Assembly: GCF_002294985.1 (NCBI RefSeq)
Contig: NZ_NSGE01000010.1
Coordinates: 62,001-126,000, forward strand
DNA length: 64,000 nt
Direction: 5' to 3'
DNA from: Mesorhizobium sp. WSM3862
GTDB lineage: Bacteria; Pseudomonadota; Alphaproteobacteria; Rhizobiales; Rhizobiaceae
In this document: positions 1 to 8,909 of the stretch, one piece after another
How positions within the stretch are numbered: position 1 is the stretch's first letter
How the letters are laid out: each line of letters begins with the position of its first letter
Notes under the pieces: model-generated
The model's input: the letters and a program-made list of their open reading frames with translations, nothing else
What the model was told of the DNA's origin: nothing
Database searches by the model: none
Position numbers and translations under genes: made by a program

Positions 1-473
1 CGGAGGTTGCTTTGCTGAAGCTCTCCAAAAGGGGGAACGTCACGGCTCCAACCGATCCGATGGCTGGTCTACGCGGGAGCACCAGGTCGGTAGGCGCTCC
101 CGGGCCAAGCTCGCAGCGTGAGTTTTCACCTCGTCCGAGCGGCCCGGCAGAACACTACTCGGTGTAAGCGGTGGTCGCGCTTCCCCAACTCCCACATGGA
201 TCGTTGAACCAGAGAATGCGATGGCAAAAGAAGCATTGGCAAAGGGCGCCTTCCAGCGAATGTATTGACGCTCCGCATCCCGCCGCTTCCCGAAAGGCGC
301 GAAGCTATCCCGATCCTCTCGCCGCGAGCTGAGGCAAGGCCCGCCGACTGATGCCGGTCAACAACGCCTCCTGGACCGCCAATGGCGAGCGCCGGGGCAT
401 CTGATGGAGAACGCACACAGGAGCGGCCGGGCTATCTCTCAGTGATATATGGCCGCACCCCCGTCCCCAGTGC
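1..473. other. No gene recognised
   Basis: No reading frame here resembles a family I recognise. Short open frames on the minus strand have no convincing start, composition or motif. The stretch lies next to an IS256 transposase fragment, so it is probably transposon-associated debris. Confidence 0.5.
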
Positions 474-742
474 TTGAGCTGCGGGTTCCCCAGGATCACG
501 CCGCCCGTTTCTCCACCGAGTGTTCGAAGCGCCTTGGTGGCCACCCTAGCGGAGATGTATGTGCAGGGGTGTCGACCAGGAAAGTCAAGGCGATCATGGC
601 TGAGCTGTGCGGCCATGCGTCCTGGGCCTCATCAAGCGTGGCCATCAACAAGCGGCTGGATGAGAGCCTGAAGACCTTTGCCGAGCGCCCGCTTCGTGGG
701 CCGTTTGCCTACTTCGACGAGCAGTCTGTCACTTATCCATAG
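474..742 (+). pseudogene. IS256-family transposase remnant
   Basis: Two overlapping plus-strand frames together read like the middle of an IS256-family (Mutator-type) transposase. The first frame holds ALVATLAEMYVQG; after a frameshift near 565 the second holds STRKVKAIMAELCGH, then INKRLDESL and FAERPL. A full transposase is about 400 residues, and only about 85 remain, with neither the beginning nor the catalytic DDE core. It cannot encode an active enzyme. Its last codons run into the nod box that starts at 734. The family call rests on recalled consensus wording and is fairly secure. Confidence 0.75.
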
Positions 743-782
743 GGTGGATGCTCGCGATCTAAACAATCGATTTTACCAATCC
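734..782 (+). promoter_or_regulatory. nod box (NodD binding site), full 49 bp
   Basis: The 49 bases follow the nod-box consensus over their whole length: TATCCAT, then GATG, then ATC-N-AAACAATCG and ATTTTACCAATCC. NodD with plant flavonoids activates transcription to the right of such sites. What lies downstream is a broken nodA start, so the site looks intact while its gene is not. Confidence 0.9.
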
Positions 783-877
783 GAGCCTGTCATTCATAGA
801 CCGGCTAACTGACATGCATCGCTGCTGCTCTATCGCGTGAGGTGCACAAACGAATCCGAAAAAGAGGAAGTCTTCGC

Positions 878-1043
878 ATACGCTCTGACATGGGTGGAGG
901 TTGTGCTGGGAACATGAGTTGCAGCTTGCCGAACACCTCGAACTCTCTGAGTTCTTGAGAACACCTGCGAGCCGACCGGGGTCTTCAACGCAAAACCGTT
1001 CGGAGGCTCTCGAAGTTGCCCCGGTGCGGGGCCGGAGGTCCGG
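878..1043 (+). pseudogene. nodA: nodA 5' remnant (Nod factor N-acyltransferase)
   Basis: Read in frame from 892 this gives WRLCWEHELQLAEHLELSEF, matching the conserved N-terminus of NodA, the acyltransferase that adds the fatty acid to the Nod-factor backbone. A frameshift near 960 moves the match to PTGVFNAKPFGGSRS and then to a stop near 1043. The expected initiation codon region reads ATA and seems to lack one base. Only about 55 of about 196 residues are present. It lies about 95 bp after the nod box, the normal spacing for a nodA operon, so this is the stump of a nod operon or a duplicated promoter segment. It is non-functional. Confidence 0.75.
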
Positions 1044-1149
1044 TGAAACCATGCTAGCAGACCTGCTCAACTGAACGACGCCGGCAGACCAGGCGTGAAG
1101 TTCTCGCAAAGGAGCGGGGGCAATTGCGGAAGCAGTGCTGCGTTCCTGC

Positions 1150-1372
1150 TCGCATCCATCAACACAGCGGCCAAGGCGAGGTGGCGGAACTCGTCAAGGC
1201 GGCGGTCGGCTGGGAGGGCAATTTGGTATTCGACACGACGAAGCCAGACGGTACTCCGCGCAAGTTACTGGACGTAACGCGCATGCGTAACCTTGGCTGG
1301 AAAGCCAAAACGTCCCTTGGTGCCGGGTTGCGAGCGATGTATGAGGATTTTCTCCGCGTTCATGCGGCTTGA
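1150..1372 (+). pseudogene. nolK: nolK 3' remnant (GDP-fucose synthase)
   Basis: The last about 60 codons before the stop at 1372 read VAELVKAAVGWEGNL, then FDTTKPDGTPRKLLDV and a C-terminal helix ending YEDFL. This is the conserved C-terminus of GDP-L-fucose synthase (Fcl/WcaG family; NolK in rhizobia), which makes the GDP-fucose used to decorate Nod factors. The catalytic SDR core with YxxxK is absent, so it is inactive. It lies in the same orientation after the nod box and nodA stump, which suggests two ends of nodulation operons joined by deletion. Confidence 0.7.
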
Positions 1373-1831
1373 TGATGATGCGCGCATCCTGGTTGGACTG
1401 CGTGGCCGAGCGGGTGCAAGCTTGTTCAGTCATGCCAAACAGACGAGAGGGACGCCATACATGCCTAGGCGGCCACAATATTGGCCTGCGCTAACGGTGC
1501 AAACCGGACCCTTTTGCGGCCGGCGATGCGCAGAGGATCAGTCGGAACCTTGCCCAAATGGGGAGGCTGCATTACCGGCCGCACCTGGAGGCTGTGCGTG
1601 AGCGCAGTTGACTCAAGCCGCCAGTTAGAACTGCTGCCGCAGCTTAGGAACCTGCCATCGGTACGAACGCCAACCGGGGCCCGCCATGCCTCGGGCAGAC
1701 CTTATCGCAAGGCGGTACATGCGGTAATGGCGGGCGTGGATGTATGCTGCTCGCAGCCGCAGGCGGGATCGTGTCCCCCTAGGTGGTGTAGCTGACGGCT
1801 TTGATCGCCGTGCTCTCCGTCTGGGAATGGA
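1373..1831. other. No gene recognised
   Basis: About 460 bases between the nolK remnant and the SIR2-like gene. Several short frames exist but none shows a recognisable motif, ribosome site or operon position. Confidence 0.5.
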
Positions 1832-2743
1832 TCAAGCGATTGCACTTTTGCATTCATGCAATGTCTTGCCCAGTCCGACCAGACGAGCCGCCGCTTGACC
1901 CGTAGGCATGTCAATGACCGTGATTGCCCTTTCTGCAAGGAAGCGCCGCTCGTTCCTGGTCAGCGTTGCTGTATCGATTGCCGCAAAATGTGGGCCATGG
2001 GAGCGCTTCATAATCTGTCGGGCATAGGTGCGCAGCATCTGATCGTTGAAGCGGCAGCCGAGGAAGAAAAGACCACGGCTGGTTCGCCGTTCCTTCACCA
2101 GGTCAGGGATCGGCGTTTGGATGTCGATTTCGCTCAGCACTTCAACGTAGTCGGAATCTGCGACGAGGAAGTTTGCGGCCGGCCTGGCACCGCCGTGAGG
2201 GGCGTAGAGAACCGTCTTCGCCGCTGGTGCGGATTCGAGTAATATCCCGGACAAATCGTAGGCTTTCGTCCAAATGTCACCGATCTCGTGCGCCCGTGTC
2301 ACGCCCTGTATTTCGACGACGTCCATTCGGCGGGCCTGTATTAGAGCCGCGCGCATAGCACCGTCGTACCAGCTGTCAATGATCACGGAGAGCGGCAGCG
2401 TTGCAAGCCAGGCATGCAAGATGGTCGGCACCACCGGGCCCGCGAATATTTCGGCCATCCAAACTTGAAGGGTCCGGCGGTGCCGGCGCTGTTCGATATA
2501 CTGCGCCACCGACCACATGTTGGTGCGAATCTTCGAAGGGGCTGGCGTGCGCTTGTTGAGCGCTGCGGCAACGGCTTCGGCGGTATGCGGTACGGGCGGT
2601 CCCGCGGAGCGGATCTCAAGCAGACCTGGGCCGAGATAGGGGATGACCTCGTCGGCCGCGAGCGCTTTCTTCAAAAGGTCAAGCTGCCTTTCGGCAAAAC
2701 TGTCCCGAACGACCACGAGGTGGCCCGAGGTCATTGTGTTCAT
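1832..2743 (-). CDS. SIR2-like domain protein at end of nifB operon
   Basis: A 303-residue protein read after nifT. The N-terminal part contains EVIPYLGPGLL, which resembles the nucleotide-binding start of SIR2-like domains, and the rest is alpha/beta without other motifs I can name. SIR2-like proteins bind or hydrolyse NAD; the substrate here is unknown. I recall similar genes next to nifZ/nifT in other rhizobia, so it may be an accessory fixation gene. No signal peptide or membrane segment is seen. The start at 2743 is preceded by AAGGG at good spacing, and a second ATG three codons on is possible. It is the last gene of the minus-strand cluster, 40 bp after nifT. The function is inferred from the domain only. 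Confidence 0.7.
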   Translation of the reverse strand: MNTMTSGHLVVVRDSFAERQLDLLKKALAADEVIPYLGPGLLEIRSAGPPVPHTAEAVAAALNKRTPAPSKIRTNMWSVAQYIEQRRHRRTLQVWMAEIFAGPVVPTILHAWLATLPLSVIIDSWYDGAMRAALIQARRMDVVEIQGVTRAHEIGDIWTKAYDLSGILLESAPAAKTVLYAPHGGARPAANFLVADSDYVEVLSEIDIQTPIPDLVKERRTSRGLFFLGCRFNDQMLRTYARQIMKRSHGPHFAAIDTATLTRNERRFLAERAITVIDMPTGQAAARLVGLGKTLHECKSAIA

Positions 2744-2783
2744 GCTCGTATCCCTTTGCCGCTCTCTTGTGTCAACCCGACGG

Positions 2784-2996
2784 TCAGTCCTCGTCGGAAA
2801 TCTTTCTTGCCTCCACGGTAATCGGCAAAGCCGTATCCCACGGAAGGTCGGGCAAGACTAACCGCCAGCCGTTCTTCAGCGTCACAGCCCCACCCCACAA
2901 GTGTTCGTTGTCGACCTTGATGATCGGCTCTTCGAGATCCTTTTTGGGAATATATGCCGACAAGCCAGCACCGGTCCTGCGGATCATTACCCTCAT
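2784..2996 (-). CDS. nifT: NifT/FixU protein
   Basis: A 70-residue protein matching the NifT/FixU family: MRVMIRR at the start, IPKKDLEEPI, LWGGAVTLKNGW and a C-terminal PITVEAR. The family is linked to nitrogenase maturation in many diazotrophs, but its reaction is not known and mutants have mild effects. Length is normal for the family. Its ATG overlaps the nifZ stop by four bases, so the two are translationally coupled within the nifB-fdxN-nifZ-nifT-SIR2 operon. Confidence 0.92.
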   Translation of the reverse strand: MRVMIRRTGAGLSAYIPKKDLEEPIIKVDNEHLWGGAVTLKNGWRLVLPDLPWDTALPITVEARKISDED

Positions 2997-3319
2997 CCGG
3001 TCGTTCCTTCGTCAAACCCAGCACCGATTTCGGCAGTGCAAGGCATCACGGCCGTCTCAAGGCTCATGAGTTCACGCGCACGCATGCCGACAATGGTGCC
3101 GCGATCGACCCATTCGACCGCATAGATGTAGAATTGCTGGAGAAAGGTGCCGATGTCGCGCACATAGCCCTCGTCGCCTTTGCGCACCAGGTTTTCACCG
3201 ATCTCCTTGCCTGGATAGGTGCCGTCATTTTTTATGTGGCGTGTGGCGCGGACCCGCTCACCCGGCATGAATCGTGGGGGTGTACGGATTTCGATGTCCT
3301 GTTCGCGTCCGAGGCTCAT
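2993..3319 (-). CDS. nifZ: NifZ, nitrogenase P-cluster maturation protein
   Basis: The 108-residue product matches NifZ, which helps form the second P-cluster of the MoFe protein. Family features are PPRFMPGERVRA near the start, then KNDGTYPGKE, LVRKGDEGYVRDIGTF and the aromatic FYIYAVEWVDRG strand. I chose the ATG at 3319 because it has AGGAA at proper spacing and starts the conserved part; an upstream in-frame ATG at 3352 adds eleven unsupported residues. It follows fdxN by 90 bases and overlaps nifT. Confidence 0.92.
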   Translation of the reverse strand: MSLGREQDIEIRTPPRFMPGERVRATRHIKNDGTYPGKEIGENLVRKGDEGYVRDIGTFLQQFYIYAVEWVDRGTIVGMRARELMSLETAVMPCTAEIGAGFDEGTTG

Positions 3320-3409
3320 GGCCGTTCCTTTCTCTCGGCTGCAGCTTTCCAACAGGAGGTGATGGTCCTTCGGAGTGCGCCTCGACCCTGTCGGTTGCCG
3401 AAATGGAGG

Positions 3410-3604
3410 TCAGGCGGGAACGCAAGTCTTCGACACCGGACACACCGAGGCGCATTGCTGCGTTTCGAAGGCCCCCTCGCATTCGGTGCACTTTTTTGGA
3501 TCGATCACGTAGCTCTCGCTCTTGAACTTGATCGCGCCGGAAGGGCATTCGAACTCGCAGGCGCCACACTGGGTACATTGGGAAGCGATGATCTTATAGG
3601 CCAT
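3410..3604 (-). CDS. fdxN: FdxN, 2[4Fe-4S] ferredoxin
   Basis: A 64-residue bacterial-type ferredoxin with an N-terminal CTQCGACEFECP cluster motif and a C-terminal CTECEG..CASVCPV motif, the spacing typical of FdxN. Such ferredoxins donate electrons in nitrogen fixation, in particular to NifB or nitrogenase reductase in rhizobia. The ATG at 3604 has GGAG seven bases upstream; an in-frame TTG two codons earlier is less likely. The gene follows nifB by 32 bases and shares its promoter. Confidence 0.93.
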   Translation of the reverse strand: MAYKIIASQCTQCGACEFECPSGAIKFKSESYVIDPKKCTECEGAFETQQCASVCPVSKTCVPA

Positions 3605-3636
3605 TTTCAACTCCGGTTCGGCTGGAACGAGACGGC

Positions 3637-5118
3637 TCAGGCCGTCGCAGCCAGTAGTTCACCCCCAAACTCGGCGGCGTAAAGCGCGCCGATGGCGGTC
3701 TCGATGTAGTCATACCCGTAAGCATCCGTTGCTCGGATACCGCCTTCCTTGAGTCGATCCTCGGGGCAATTTCCAATTCTCGCGCACAGCACGATGTCTA
3801 CGCCTTCGAGCGTAGAAATGACGCCGTCGAGGCTCGTGTCCTCGGCGCGGCCGCCGAGGCAATACTGCTCGACCTTACGATGACCGACGAAGCTGATGCC
3901 TTTCGGCGAGGCCTCGTAAACCTGGAATTCCTTCGCATGGCCGAAATGCTCGTTGATGCGGCCGCCACCCTTGGTCGCTACCGCGACCAGAAGCGACTTG
4001 CCGGAGCCCGCGGTCTTGACCATCCCGAGCGCCTCGCTCTTGGCCGCCGTGCGATCGCCCCGCTCGCGCGCGACCACCGTGCGATAGGCCTCGCGCTTGC
4101 TGGCGTCGTAGGTGACCTTGTCGGGAAGCCGGTCGAGCGTGAATTCCTGGCCACGATCCTCGCCGAGCAGGCCGACAGCATCGGCCCGGCACTGCCGGCA
4201 GTGGCGCATGAGCTTGGCGCCGCCTTCGAGACGATCCTGAAGGGTCTTCAGCTCCATTGCCGTGGGGCCGCACTGCCCGCTCAGGCCGTAGTGCGTACCG
4301 TGTGCCGGGTCGGAAATCAGCGGCATGACATTGTGCAGGAATGCGCCGCGCTCGTTGACCCACTTATTCACCTCGATCAGGTGCTCGTCGTTAACGCCGG
4401 GGATCATGACCGAATTGATCTTGGTGAGGATGCCGCGCGCCGTCAGCATCTCCAGCCCCGACATCTGTCGTTCGTGCAGGATCGTGGCTGCCTCGAGGCC
4501 GGTATAACGGCGGTGATCATAAAAGATCCATGGGTAGATCTTGGCACCGATCTGCGGGTCGACCATGTTGATGGTGATCGTCACGTGATCGACATTCATT
4601 TCGGCAAGCTCGGCCACGTGGTCTGGAAGCGCGAGTCCGTTGGTGGAGATGCACAGCTTGATGTCGGGGATTTCCTTGGCGACCAGTTCAATTGTCGCCT
4701 TCGTGTTCTTCCAGTCGTAACAGGCATCGCCCGGTCCGGCGATGCCAAGTACGGAAAGCTGCGGCACTTCGTTGGCGACCTCGATCACCTTGCGTAGCGC
4801 CTGGTCGGGCGTCAGCCTCTCCGAGACGACCCCGGGCCGGCTTTCGTTGGCGCAGTCATATTTGCGATTGCAGTAGTTGCACTGGATATTGCAGGCCGGG
4901 GCCACCGCCACATGCATGCGCGCGAAATAGTGGTGCGCTTCCTCTGAAAAGCAAGGATGATCTTTGATCTTCTCCCAGACAGCTGTGTCGATCTCGTGCG
5001 GCTTTGCGGAGGAGCCGCAGGATGAAGATGCGCAGCCAGCGGACCTTGCTCTCGCCGGCAACTGATCGAAGGCTGTCGTGCCGGAAAGGCCCTCCAGCGA
5101 AATCATCGGTGCGGACAT
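3637..5118 (-). CDS. nifB: NifB, radical SAM FeMo-cofactor precursor synthase
   Basis: A 493-residue protein with the classical two-part NifB layout. The radical SAM domain carries the cluster ligands in CNIQCNYCNRKYDC (C76, C80, C83), and the C-terminal part from about residue 365 is a NifX/NafY-like cofactor-binding domain (GGRINEHFGHAKEF). NifB fuses two [4Fe-4S] units with a carbide and an extra sulfur to give NifB-co, the core of FeMo-co. Length is normal. It starts at 5118, about 30 bases below a sigma-54 promoter, and heads the operon nifB-fdxN-nifZ-nifT-SIR2. Confidence 0.97.
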   Translation of the reverse strand: MSAPMISLEGLSGTTAFDQLPARARSAGCASSSCGSSAKPHEIDTAVWEKIKDHPCFSEEAHHYFARMHVAVAPACNIQCNYCNRKYDCANESRPGVVSERLTPDQALRKVIEVANEVPQLSVLGIAGPGDACYDWKNTKATIELVAKEIPDIKLCISTNGLALPDHVAELAEMNVDHVTITINMVDPQIGAKIYPWIFYDHRRYTGLEAATILHERQMSGLEMLTARGILTKINSVMIPGVNDEHLIEVNKWVNERGAFLHNVMPLISDPAHGTHYGLSGQCGPTAMELKTLQDRLEGGAKLMRHCRQCRADAVGLLGEDRGQEFTLDRLPDKVTYDASKREAYRTVVARERGDRTAAKSEALGMVKTAGSGKSLLVAVATKGGGRINEHFGHAKEFQVYEASPKGISFVGHRKVEQYCLGGRAEDTSLDGVISTLEGVDIVLCARIGNCPEDRLKEGGIRATDAYGYDYIETAIGALYAAEFGGELLAATA

Positions 5119-5159
5119 TCAAGGGCTCCGTGCGTGGTGTGAACTTCGCACGTCAAAGC

Positions 5160-5174
5160 GCAAGAGATATGCCA
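5160..5174 (-). promoter_or_regulatory. Sigma-54 promoter of nifB
   Basis: On the minus strand this reads TGGCATATCTCTTGC, matching TGGCAY-N5-TTGC with GG and GC ten bases apart. It lies 42 bases before the nifB start. Confidence 0.88.
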
Positions 5175-5260
5175 ACTCCAAAAGCGGTTTTTGTCCGTCA
5201 ATGTTGGCTTTTACGTCGGCCTTTGTGCCCCACTGTGTCCGTTTTGCTGCGACACGGTTA

Positions 5261-5276
5261 TGTCGGGCCCCCGACG
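5261..5276. promoter_or_regulatory. Imperfect NifA site upstream of nifB
   Basis: TGT-N10-ACG with palindromic inner bases (TGTCGG...CCGACG). It differs from the NifA consensus TGT-N10-ACA in the last base only and sits about 87 bases above the nifB sigma-54 promoter. No exact copy was found in this spacer. Confidence 0.45.
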
Positions 5277-5374
5277 ACGGACAAAACGTGGTCGCGAAAC
5301 GTACCCGTGTTTGTCTCAGTTTCACCTATTGCGGGGAGCAGCCGTGCCCCCAATGTGGTGTCATCAATGACGTT

Positions 5375-7135
5375 TTAGAACTTCTTCACGCCGATACGAT
5401 GCCGGCGCAAAGCATAGCCGACCTGCCGCGGCGTGAGACCGAGGAAACGAGCCGCCTTGGCCTGAACCCAGCCGGCTTTCTCCATCGCATCGATTAGTCG
5501 GTCGCGTTCCGTCAGACGCGGGTTCATTGCAGGGCAAGCGGGATGGTTGGGGTCGCAGGTCTTGCCGGGCGATGCATCATTGTGGGAAGCGCCGCTACGC
5601 ATGGCAGGCAGCGGCGATCCAACCGGCATCATATTGCCACGTGCGAACTCGTCGACGGCATAGCCGCCTTGCGAACGGCCGTCTCCTTTCCACAGAAGCG
5701 AAGAAAGGCACTGGCTGTTCTGGCAAGCGAAATCCGCCGGAGTTATTGTCGTTGAACGCGCAAGTGTGGCCGTCCGTCGCACACAATTCTCCAACTCACG
5801 CACGTTGCCAGGGAAATAGCATTGCGAGATCAGATCAAGCGCCGACGGCGTGAAGACAAGGTCGCGACGGTTCTCCTTGTTGAATCGGTCGAGGAGAGAT
5901 TTCGCAAGGCGTGGAATATCGTCCGGGCGTTCTCTGAGGGGAGGCAGGACTATTGGCACCACATTGATGCGGTAATAAAGGTCGGCTCTGAACTCTCCAT
6001 TCCGGACAGCCGTCTCGAGGTCCTTGTTGGTGGCGCATATGAGCCGCACGTCAACCTTTAGGGTCCTGGTGCCGCCCACTCGCTCCAGTTCTCCTTCCTG
6101 CAAGACGCGCAACAGCTTGGCTTGAAAGGCAGGCGAAATCTCGCCGATTTCATCAAGCAGCAGGGTTCCGCCATTAGCCAATTCGAACCGGCCGGCGCGC
6201 TGCAGGATAGCCCCGGTGAAGGCGCCCTTCTCGTGGCCAAAGAGCTCCGATTCCAAAACGCTTTCGGGCAGTGCGGCGCAGTTCAATTTGACGAAGGATT
6301 TCTCCCTCCTATGCGAAAGCTTATGGATGGCCTGTGCAAAGAACTCCTTTCCGGTACCGCTTTCGCCTCGCAGAAGCACGGTGGAATTGGTCCTGGCCAC
6401 GACCGAGACGATCTCGAGCACCTGCTTGAGCGCGGGACTTTCTCCGACGATTCCGTCGATCTTGACATGGGGATGCCGGGCCGGATGGGTCCCGTCCTCG
6501 TCGAGCGACTGCTCTGGTCTCGGTTGCTTTTCGATAAGTGACTGACGAGCTGTGCTCAAAGTGCGATGGAGGCGGATGGTCCGAGCGACCAGATTGGCGA
6601 CCATGGCCAGGAAGCGTAGGTCCTCCTCGCAGCGGAACCTGGTAGGACCGTTCTTGACGCGGTCGATCGACAGTGTCCCGAAGATCTTTTCCTCAGCCTT
6701 TAGCGGGACACCGATAAAGGCAGTTGCGATCGTATCGCTGCTCGATTGAGGATCAGCCTGGAATAGGTCAGACGAGCTTGTGTCTTGTATGACGATCGGC
6801 CCTCCAGTAGCGACGATTTTGTCTATTACGGCCTGGGGTACGACGCTGCCGGCGCCTGATTGAGGTACAGTGCCGCCGCTAGTTGCGCTAATCTGCGGGT
6901 GTCCTTCAGCGCCCAGGACTACGATTGCACCATGACGCATATGCATAAACGAGGAGAGGACATTCGCGACATTGGCAAGCGTAATCTCCAGCCGGGCCGG
7001 GGCAGTCAGAACCTTCGATATCTCGTAGATTCCCCTGAGCAAGCTGTCCGCATCGCGCACCGCTTCGACCGCAGGTTCAGGCGGAGTGTTTCGTGATGCA
7101 ATTTCACCGACCTGATCTGGAGGCATGTGAGCCAT
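5375..7135 (-). CDS. nifA: NifA, sigma-54-dependent activator
   Basis: A 586-residue enhancer-binding protein: an N-terminal GAF domain (about 30-190), an AAA+ domain with Walker A GESGTGKE, the sigma-54 contact loop GAFTGA and Walker B GGTLLLDEIGEI, then a linker and a C-terminal Fis-type helix-turn-helix (AKAARFLGLTPRQVGYALRRH). The linker holds Cys pairs around 460-470 and at 527 and 534, as in the oxygen-sensitive NifA of rhizobia, where these residues are needed for redox sensing. It binds TGT-N10-ACA sites and activates the nif promoters listed here. It lies 143 bases after fixX, without a clear promoter of its own, so it is probably read with fixABCX. Confidence 0.97.
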   Translation of the reverse strand: MAHMPPDQVGEIASRNTPPEPAVEAVRDADSLLRGIYEISKVLTAPARLEITLANVANVLSSFMHMRHGAIVVLGAEGHPQISATSGGTVPQSGAGSVVPQAVIDKIVATGGPIVIQDTSSSDLFQADPQSSSDTIATAFIGVPLKAEEKIFGTLSIDRVKNGPTRFRCEEDLRFLAMVANLVARTIRLHRTLSTARQSLIEKQPRPEQSLDEDGTHPARHPHVKIDGIVGESPALKQVLEIVSVVARTNSTVLLRGESGTGKEFFAQAIHKLSHRREKSFVKLNCAALPESVLESELFGHEKGAFTGAILQRAGRFELANGGTLLLDEIGEISPAFQAKLLRVLQEGELERVGGTRTLKVDVRLICATNKDLETAVRNGEFRADLYYRINVVPIVLPPLRERPDDIPRLAKSLLDRFNKENRRDLVFTPSALDLISQCYFPGNVRELENCVRRTATLARSTTITPADFACQNSQCLSSLLWKGDGRSQGGYAVDEFARGNMMPVGSPLPAMRSGASHNDASPGKTCDPNHPACPAMNPRLTERDRLIDAMEKAGWVQAKAARFLGLTPRQVGYALRRHRIGVKKF

Positions 7136-7278
7136 GCGAACACCTCAAGGTTGTCTAAGGTGTCCCTCCCGAGCCCTTTTTTGTATTTTGAGTTCTAGAA
7201 ACATAGCAGGTAATTGCGAACAATATTGACGGTCTTGACCGCAATTGCGAACCTTTCGTTTCTCGCACTGTGCGCCAG

Positions 7279-7578
7279 TCATCCGAACTTGAAGAGAACG
7301 CCGAACCCGCCGCGCGGGTAATTCCACACGATCTCACCGCTGGCCTCGCACAGCACGCGACACGTGCCGCATTCCATGCAGCCGTCGGAAGTGGTCTCCA
7401 CCTGGCCCTTGTCGTTCAACTCATAGCACTTGGCCGGGCAGATGTGTGTCAGCGCGAGCAGGTTCGCGCTCGGCCTCTCGTGCGGCTGCACTTTGATATG
7501 CGGGCGGCCCGGATCGACTAGATAGCGATTCTGATAAAGCTTCTCCTCGACGCGTAACTTAGTCACAGCGATCGTCAT
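7279..7578 (-). CDS. fixX: FixX, ferredoxin-like protein
   Basis: A 99-residue ferredoxin-like protein with CPAKCYEL and CMECGTCRVLC motifs, the pattern of FixX. With FixC it forms the membrane-side part of the FixABCX electron-bifurcating complex, which supplies low-potential electrons for nitrogenase from NADH while reducing quinone. It follows fixC by only 12 bases. Length is typical. Confidence 0.95.
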   Translation of the reverse strand: MTIAVTKLRVEEKLYQNRYLVDPGRPHIKVQPHERPSANLLALTHICPAKCYELNDKGQVETTSDGCMECGTCRVLCEASGEIVWNYPRGGFGVLFKFG

Positions 7579-7590
7579 GCTGTTTCTCCT

Positions 7591-8898
7591 TCAGCGCCAT
7601 GCGAGTGCCAGGCGGACCACATCGCTGATCAGCCCCCAGCGCGAACGCGCCTTGATGAAGGCAGCAGTGGTCGCCTTTTCCTTCTCGATTTTCGGAGTGC
7701 CGTCGACGCGCATGAAGTTCTGCGCGGCCTGCGACATCAACTGCGGGTAAGTCATGAAGAAATTGCGGGAGTTGGTGTGTATCAGGGCCGGCATGTCCTT
7801 ATATTTCCTCAGGTCTTTGACTACGAAAGACTTGTCCAGCATGGTCTTGTAGAGGGCTAGGTTCCTCCTGATCATCGGCTGGTTGCGGCCCTTGATCTCA
7901 ATGATCGCCTCGCCCGCGATGCGACCGGAAGTCATGGCAAGGTTCGAACCCTCGCGGTGAATAGCGTTGTTCAGTTGGGCGGCATCGCCGACCGCGACCC
8001 AACCGTCGCCGAAGAGCTGCGGAATTGCCTTGTAGCCACCTTCGGGAATGAGATGCGCGGAATACTCCTTGACTTCCGAGCCCGCGATCAGCGGCCGGAT
8101 CGAAGGATGGTTTTTAAAGGCATCGAGGAGGACATATGGGCTCTCCATTGTCTTGGCGAAATCGGAGACGAGGCAGCCGATACCCAGAGAGATCGACTCC
8201 TTGTTGGTGTAGAGGAACGCAAGTCCAGCCATGCTGCGGGAGATCGTGCCCGCCGCTTCGATCACGCAGCCTTCGTCCCCTTGGAGGCCGAACCGCTGCT
8301 CAATGACCTCATCGGGTAGGAAATGCATCTCCTTGACAGCGAGCGCCACGCTTTGTGGCTTCAGCATCTTGCGCAGGCCGGCCCGTGTACCGAGCAGTCC
8401 GTTGACGCCTTCTGCGAGCACGACGACGTCCGCGTAGATCGGCCCGCCAGCCCGGTCGGTGCGCACGCCGATCACCTTACCTTTGGCATTGCGGACGAGG
8501 TCGGTCACTGTCGTCTCGCACAGAACCGTCGCGCCGGCCTCGCGCACCTTGCGCGAAAACCACTTGTCGAACTGGGCGCGGATGATGGTGTAGCGATTGG
8601 GCTTCGCCTCGTTGAAATCATCCGATCGATACTGCATCCCGGTGTGGGAGGTGTCGTCCATCAACCAGAATCGCTGCTCGACCAGATGCCGCTCGAGAGG
8701 CGCATCATTCCGGAAATCCGGGATGATTTGCTCCAACATGTCGGCGTACATGATGGCGCCCTGGACATTCTTGGAGCCCGGATACTCGCCGCGCTCCAAC
8801 TGCAGCACCGTCAGGCCCTGTCTTGCCATAGTGTAGGCGGCCGCGTTTCCGGACATACCGGCGCCGACGACGATGGCGTCGAATTCTTCCTCGATCAT
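7591..8898 (-). CDS. fixC: FixC, ETF-quinone oxidoreductase-like flavoprotein
   Basis: A 435-residue FAD protein starting with the dinucleotide-binding motif VVGAGMSGNAAAYTMA and carrying the second FAD motif GDGWVAVGDAAQ. It belongs to the FixC/ETF-QO family and passes electrons between FixAB, quinone and FixX. Length is normal, with no lesion. It begins 11 bases after fixB and precedes fixX. Confidence 0.96.
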   Translation of the reverse strand: MIEEEFDAIVVGAGMSGNAAAYTMARQGLTVLQLERGEYPGSKNVQGAIMYADMLEQIIPDFRNDAPLERHLVEQRFWLMDDTSHTGMQYRSDDFNEAKPNRYTIIRAQFDKWFSRKVREAGATVLCETTVTDLVRNAKGKVIGVRTDRAGGPIYADVVVLAEGVNGLLGTRAGLRKMLKPQSVALAVKEMHFLPDEVIEQRFGLQGDEGCVIEAAGTISRSMAGLAFLYTNKESISLGIGCLVSDFAKTMESPYVLLDAFKNHPSIRPLIAGSEVKEYSAHLIPEGGYKAIPQLFGDGWVAVGDAAQLNNAIHREGSNLAMTSGRIAGEAIIEIKGRNQPMIRRNLALYKTMLDKSFVVKDLRKYKDMPALIHTNSRNFFMTYPQLMSQAAQNFMRVDGTPKIEKEKATTAAFIKARSRWGLISDVVRLALAWR

Positions 8899-8909
8899 GG
8901 CCGTCTTCC

